From Bernardetiaceae bacterium (lineage in GTDB: Bacteria > Bacteroidota > Bacteroidia > Cytophagales > Thermoflexibacteraceae): a DNA stretch of 64,000 nt. The position numbers and the translations under genes are program-made. Shown one piece after another: positions 62,854 to 64,000 of the stretch. Each line of letters opens with the position of its first letter. The stretch's first letter is position 1. Below the pieces are notes generated by a model. It saw only the letters and a program-made list of their open reading frames with translations. It searched no databases and was not told the origin of the DNA. Location: the NCBI GenBank assembly GCA_025057115.1, contig JANWWZ010000003.1:177025-241024 (forward strand), read 5' to 3'.

Positions 62854-64000
62854 ATGAGAAACAAAATTTATTTCAATTCCGCAATTGTAATATCAGCCTT
62901 AGGTACGTTTGGGCTAGGTCTACCTTTATTCAGGTATCTTAGTTATAATCCAGTCTTTGATATGTTTGGGCACGCATTATTTGTAGTTAAGAGTGTAACT
63001 AATAATACTTTTCCGTTTCCTTTTATATATCCCTTTACAATTTATTTGTTTGCGGGATTCTCAATAAATGTAAAATTACTACTTGAATCTTCTGCTATAG
63101 TTCTTAGCTTAGCATTAACTGCTAAGTACCTACTGACAGTAAGGTTATTTCTTAATTTAAGTCAAAATAATTTGTATAGCTATGGTATAATTATTATCTG
63201 CATAGGCTTGCTACTTTGCTCGCCCATAAGTTGGTCTGTAAATCAAATGTATCTAGGCAAAACGACTCCTAACGTATGGCATAATCCTACAACTATTATG
63301 GCAATGCCATTTGTAATCCTGTTGTTCAGAAGCATTGTAAAATTTCTGCAAGAGGATGAAATTGAAAAATTTTCTGTTGTTAACATTATAGTATTTTCTG
63401 TGTTAAATATTGCTACTAAACCAAGTTTTGTTTTCGTTGTCATACCAGCCTTACCTTTAGGCGTTGTTCTTTATCAAAAAAAATGGTCAGCTAATAAGAT
63501 AGTTGCAGGAGTATTAATTAGTTTTTTTCTTTTACTTTTGATCTTCTTGGCTTACTATATGATTTATGAGCTTGAAAAAAATCCACAAGAGGGTAAAAGT
63601 GGAGTTGCTATTGAATTATTCAGAATTTGGTTCTTATATGGCTATTATTATTACCCGTTGCATATTATATCAGGCTTGATATTTCCCATTGCGTACTGTA
63701 CTTTATTCTTTTCAAGTGTCAAAGAAGATAAATTATTGCAGTTTACTCTTTTGCTGTACCTTATAGCATTGTTAATAAGCGCTGTTTTTGTAGAAACAGG
63801 TCCTCGCGCTAGTCATGGAAATCTTACATGGCAGGTTCCTATGACAGGCTATTTATTATTTACTGTTGTAAGTATTCGTATGGTAGAAAACATGAGAAAA
63901 ACTGGTTGGGTAGATAAGAAGAATAAAATAACATTTGCAACTTTTGTTTTACACTGTGTTTATGGTGTATTATACATAATTAAGATAGTTTTGATGAAAA
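62854..64000 (+). CDS. Polytopic membrane protein, partial (3' end outside window)
   Basis: An open frame of 382 codons from the ATG at 62854 with no stop before the window edge. About ten hydrophobic segments (for example FVVIPALPLGVVLY, VLISFFLLLLIFLAYYMI, LLYLIALLISAVFV) and a periplasmic-type loop with RASHGNLTWQVP. This looks like an O-antigen polymerase or GT-C-like membrane protein of a surface-polysaccharide locus, but no family is certain. Base composition and codon use are much more AT-rich than in the rest of the window, suggesting transfer. Confidence 0.6.
   Translation, partial: MRNKIYFNSAIVISALGTFGLGLPLFRYLSYNPVFDMFGHALFVVKSVTNNTFPFPFIYPFTIYLFAGFSINVKLLLESSAIVLSLALTAKYLLTVRLFLNLSQNNLYSYGIIIICIGLLLCSPISWSVNQMYLGKTTPNVWHNPTTIMAMPFVILLFRSIVKFLQEDEIEKFSVVNIIVFSVLNIATKPSFVFVVIPALPLGVVLYQKKWSANKIVAGVLISFFLLLLIFLAYYMIYELEKNPQEGKSGVAIELFRIWFLYGYYYYPLHIISGLIFPIAYCTLFFSSVKEDKLLQFTLLLYLIALLISAVFVETGPRASHGNLTWQVPMTGYLLFTVVSIRMVENMRKTGWVDKKNKITFATFVLHCVYGVLYIIKIVLMK

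Noticed and set aside
1..64000. tRNA, rRNA and CRISPR arrays
   Set aside because: No cloverleaf-like segment with a T-loop consensus, no rRNA blocks and no regularly spaced direct repeats were found by eye.

Overview
The window is chromosomal DNA of a member of Bacteroidota, most likely a Cytophagales-like lineage. The evidence is the set of lineage-typical families (DUF4249 and DUF4270 lipoproteins, DUF4835/PorD, DUF6089, DUF4920, a glycogen-synthase-like N-domain beside the pantothenate genes, a bacterial GH3 enzyme), promoters of the Bacteroidota type (TTTG, about 18-23 bases, TAnnTTTG), and the near absence of Shine-Dalgarno sequences. I see no rRNA, tRNA, CRISPR array or intact insertion sequence.

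Layout. 1-3143: partial SAM methyltransferase, a small lipocalin-like protein and a badly decayed MetX-like hydrolase. 3144-8086 (minus): NMT1/THI5-like protein, DUF4249 lipoprotein, a three-gene periplasmic operon (unknown protein, DUF4920, c-type cytochrome) and a sugar-type MFS carrier. 8460-12242 (minus): YtxH protein, queA, DUF4270 lipoprotein, glycogen-synthase-like protein. 12471-13734 (plus): panC-panD. 13744-19817 (minus): MORN-repeat protein, UMF1-type MFS, and rpoB, which stands alone and ends at a strong terminator. 20072-24325 (plus): coiled-coil membrane protein, then an ABC ATPase followed by three genes I cannot identify. 24617-27388 (minus): CBS protein, NAD kinase, DUF6089. 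27588-30940 (plus): BamD-like lipoprotein, rpoZ, coaBC, PorD-like. 31114-36013: frameshifted CAP-domain gene, threonine dehydratase-like enzyme, M20 amidohydrolase and GH3 ligase. 36147-46787 (plus): two-component system, MgtC, MgtE and a heavy-metal RND efflux operon, a possible divalent-cation region. 46790-54532 (minus): TIGR01777 epimerase, M1 peptidase, HupE/UreJ-type protein, WbpP-like epimerase, tRNA nucleotidyltransferase, murB. 54783-61928: UvrD/PcrA helicase, second UMF1 carrier, riboflavin synthase, LytTR regulator, NAD synthetase. 62135-64000: a peroxiredoxin that loses its C-terminal region, then AT-rich DNA with a partial polytopic membrane protein.

How it fits together. Most of the window is core metabolism and envelope biogenesis: pantothenate to CoA (panC, panD, coaBC), NAD (nadE, nadK), riboflavin, queuosine, murein, tRNA maturation and outer-membrane assembly. 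Several normally conserved gene strings are cut short: rpoB without rpoC or rplJL, the nadK-DUF6089 string without uppS-bamA, and bamD-porD without recN. Together with three broken genes this suggests a genome with much rearrangement. The items most worth following up are the solitary rpoB with a TTG start, the ABC-ATPase plus three-unknown operon, the GH3/M20 neighbour pair, the CoaBC with replaced active-site residues, the TTGCAAGT repeats before the helicase, and the AT-rich breakpoint that truncates the peroxiredoxin.
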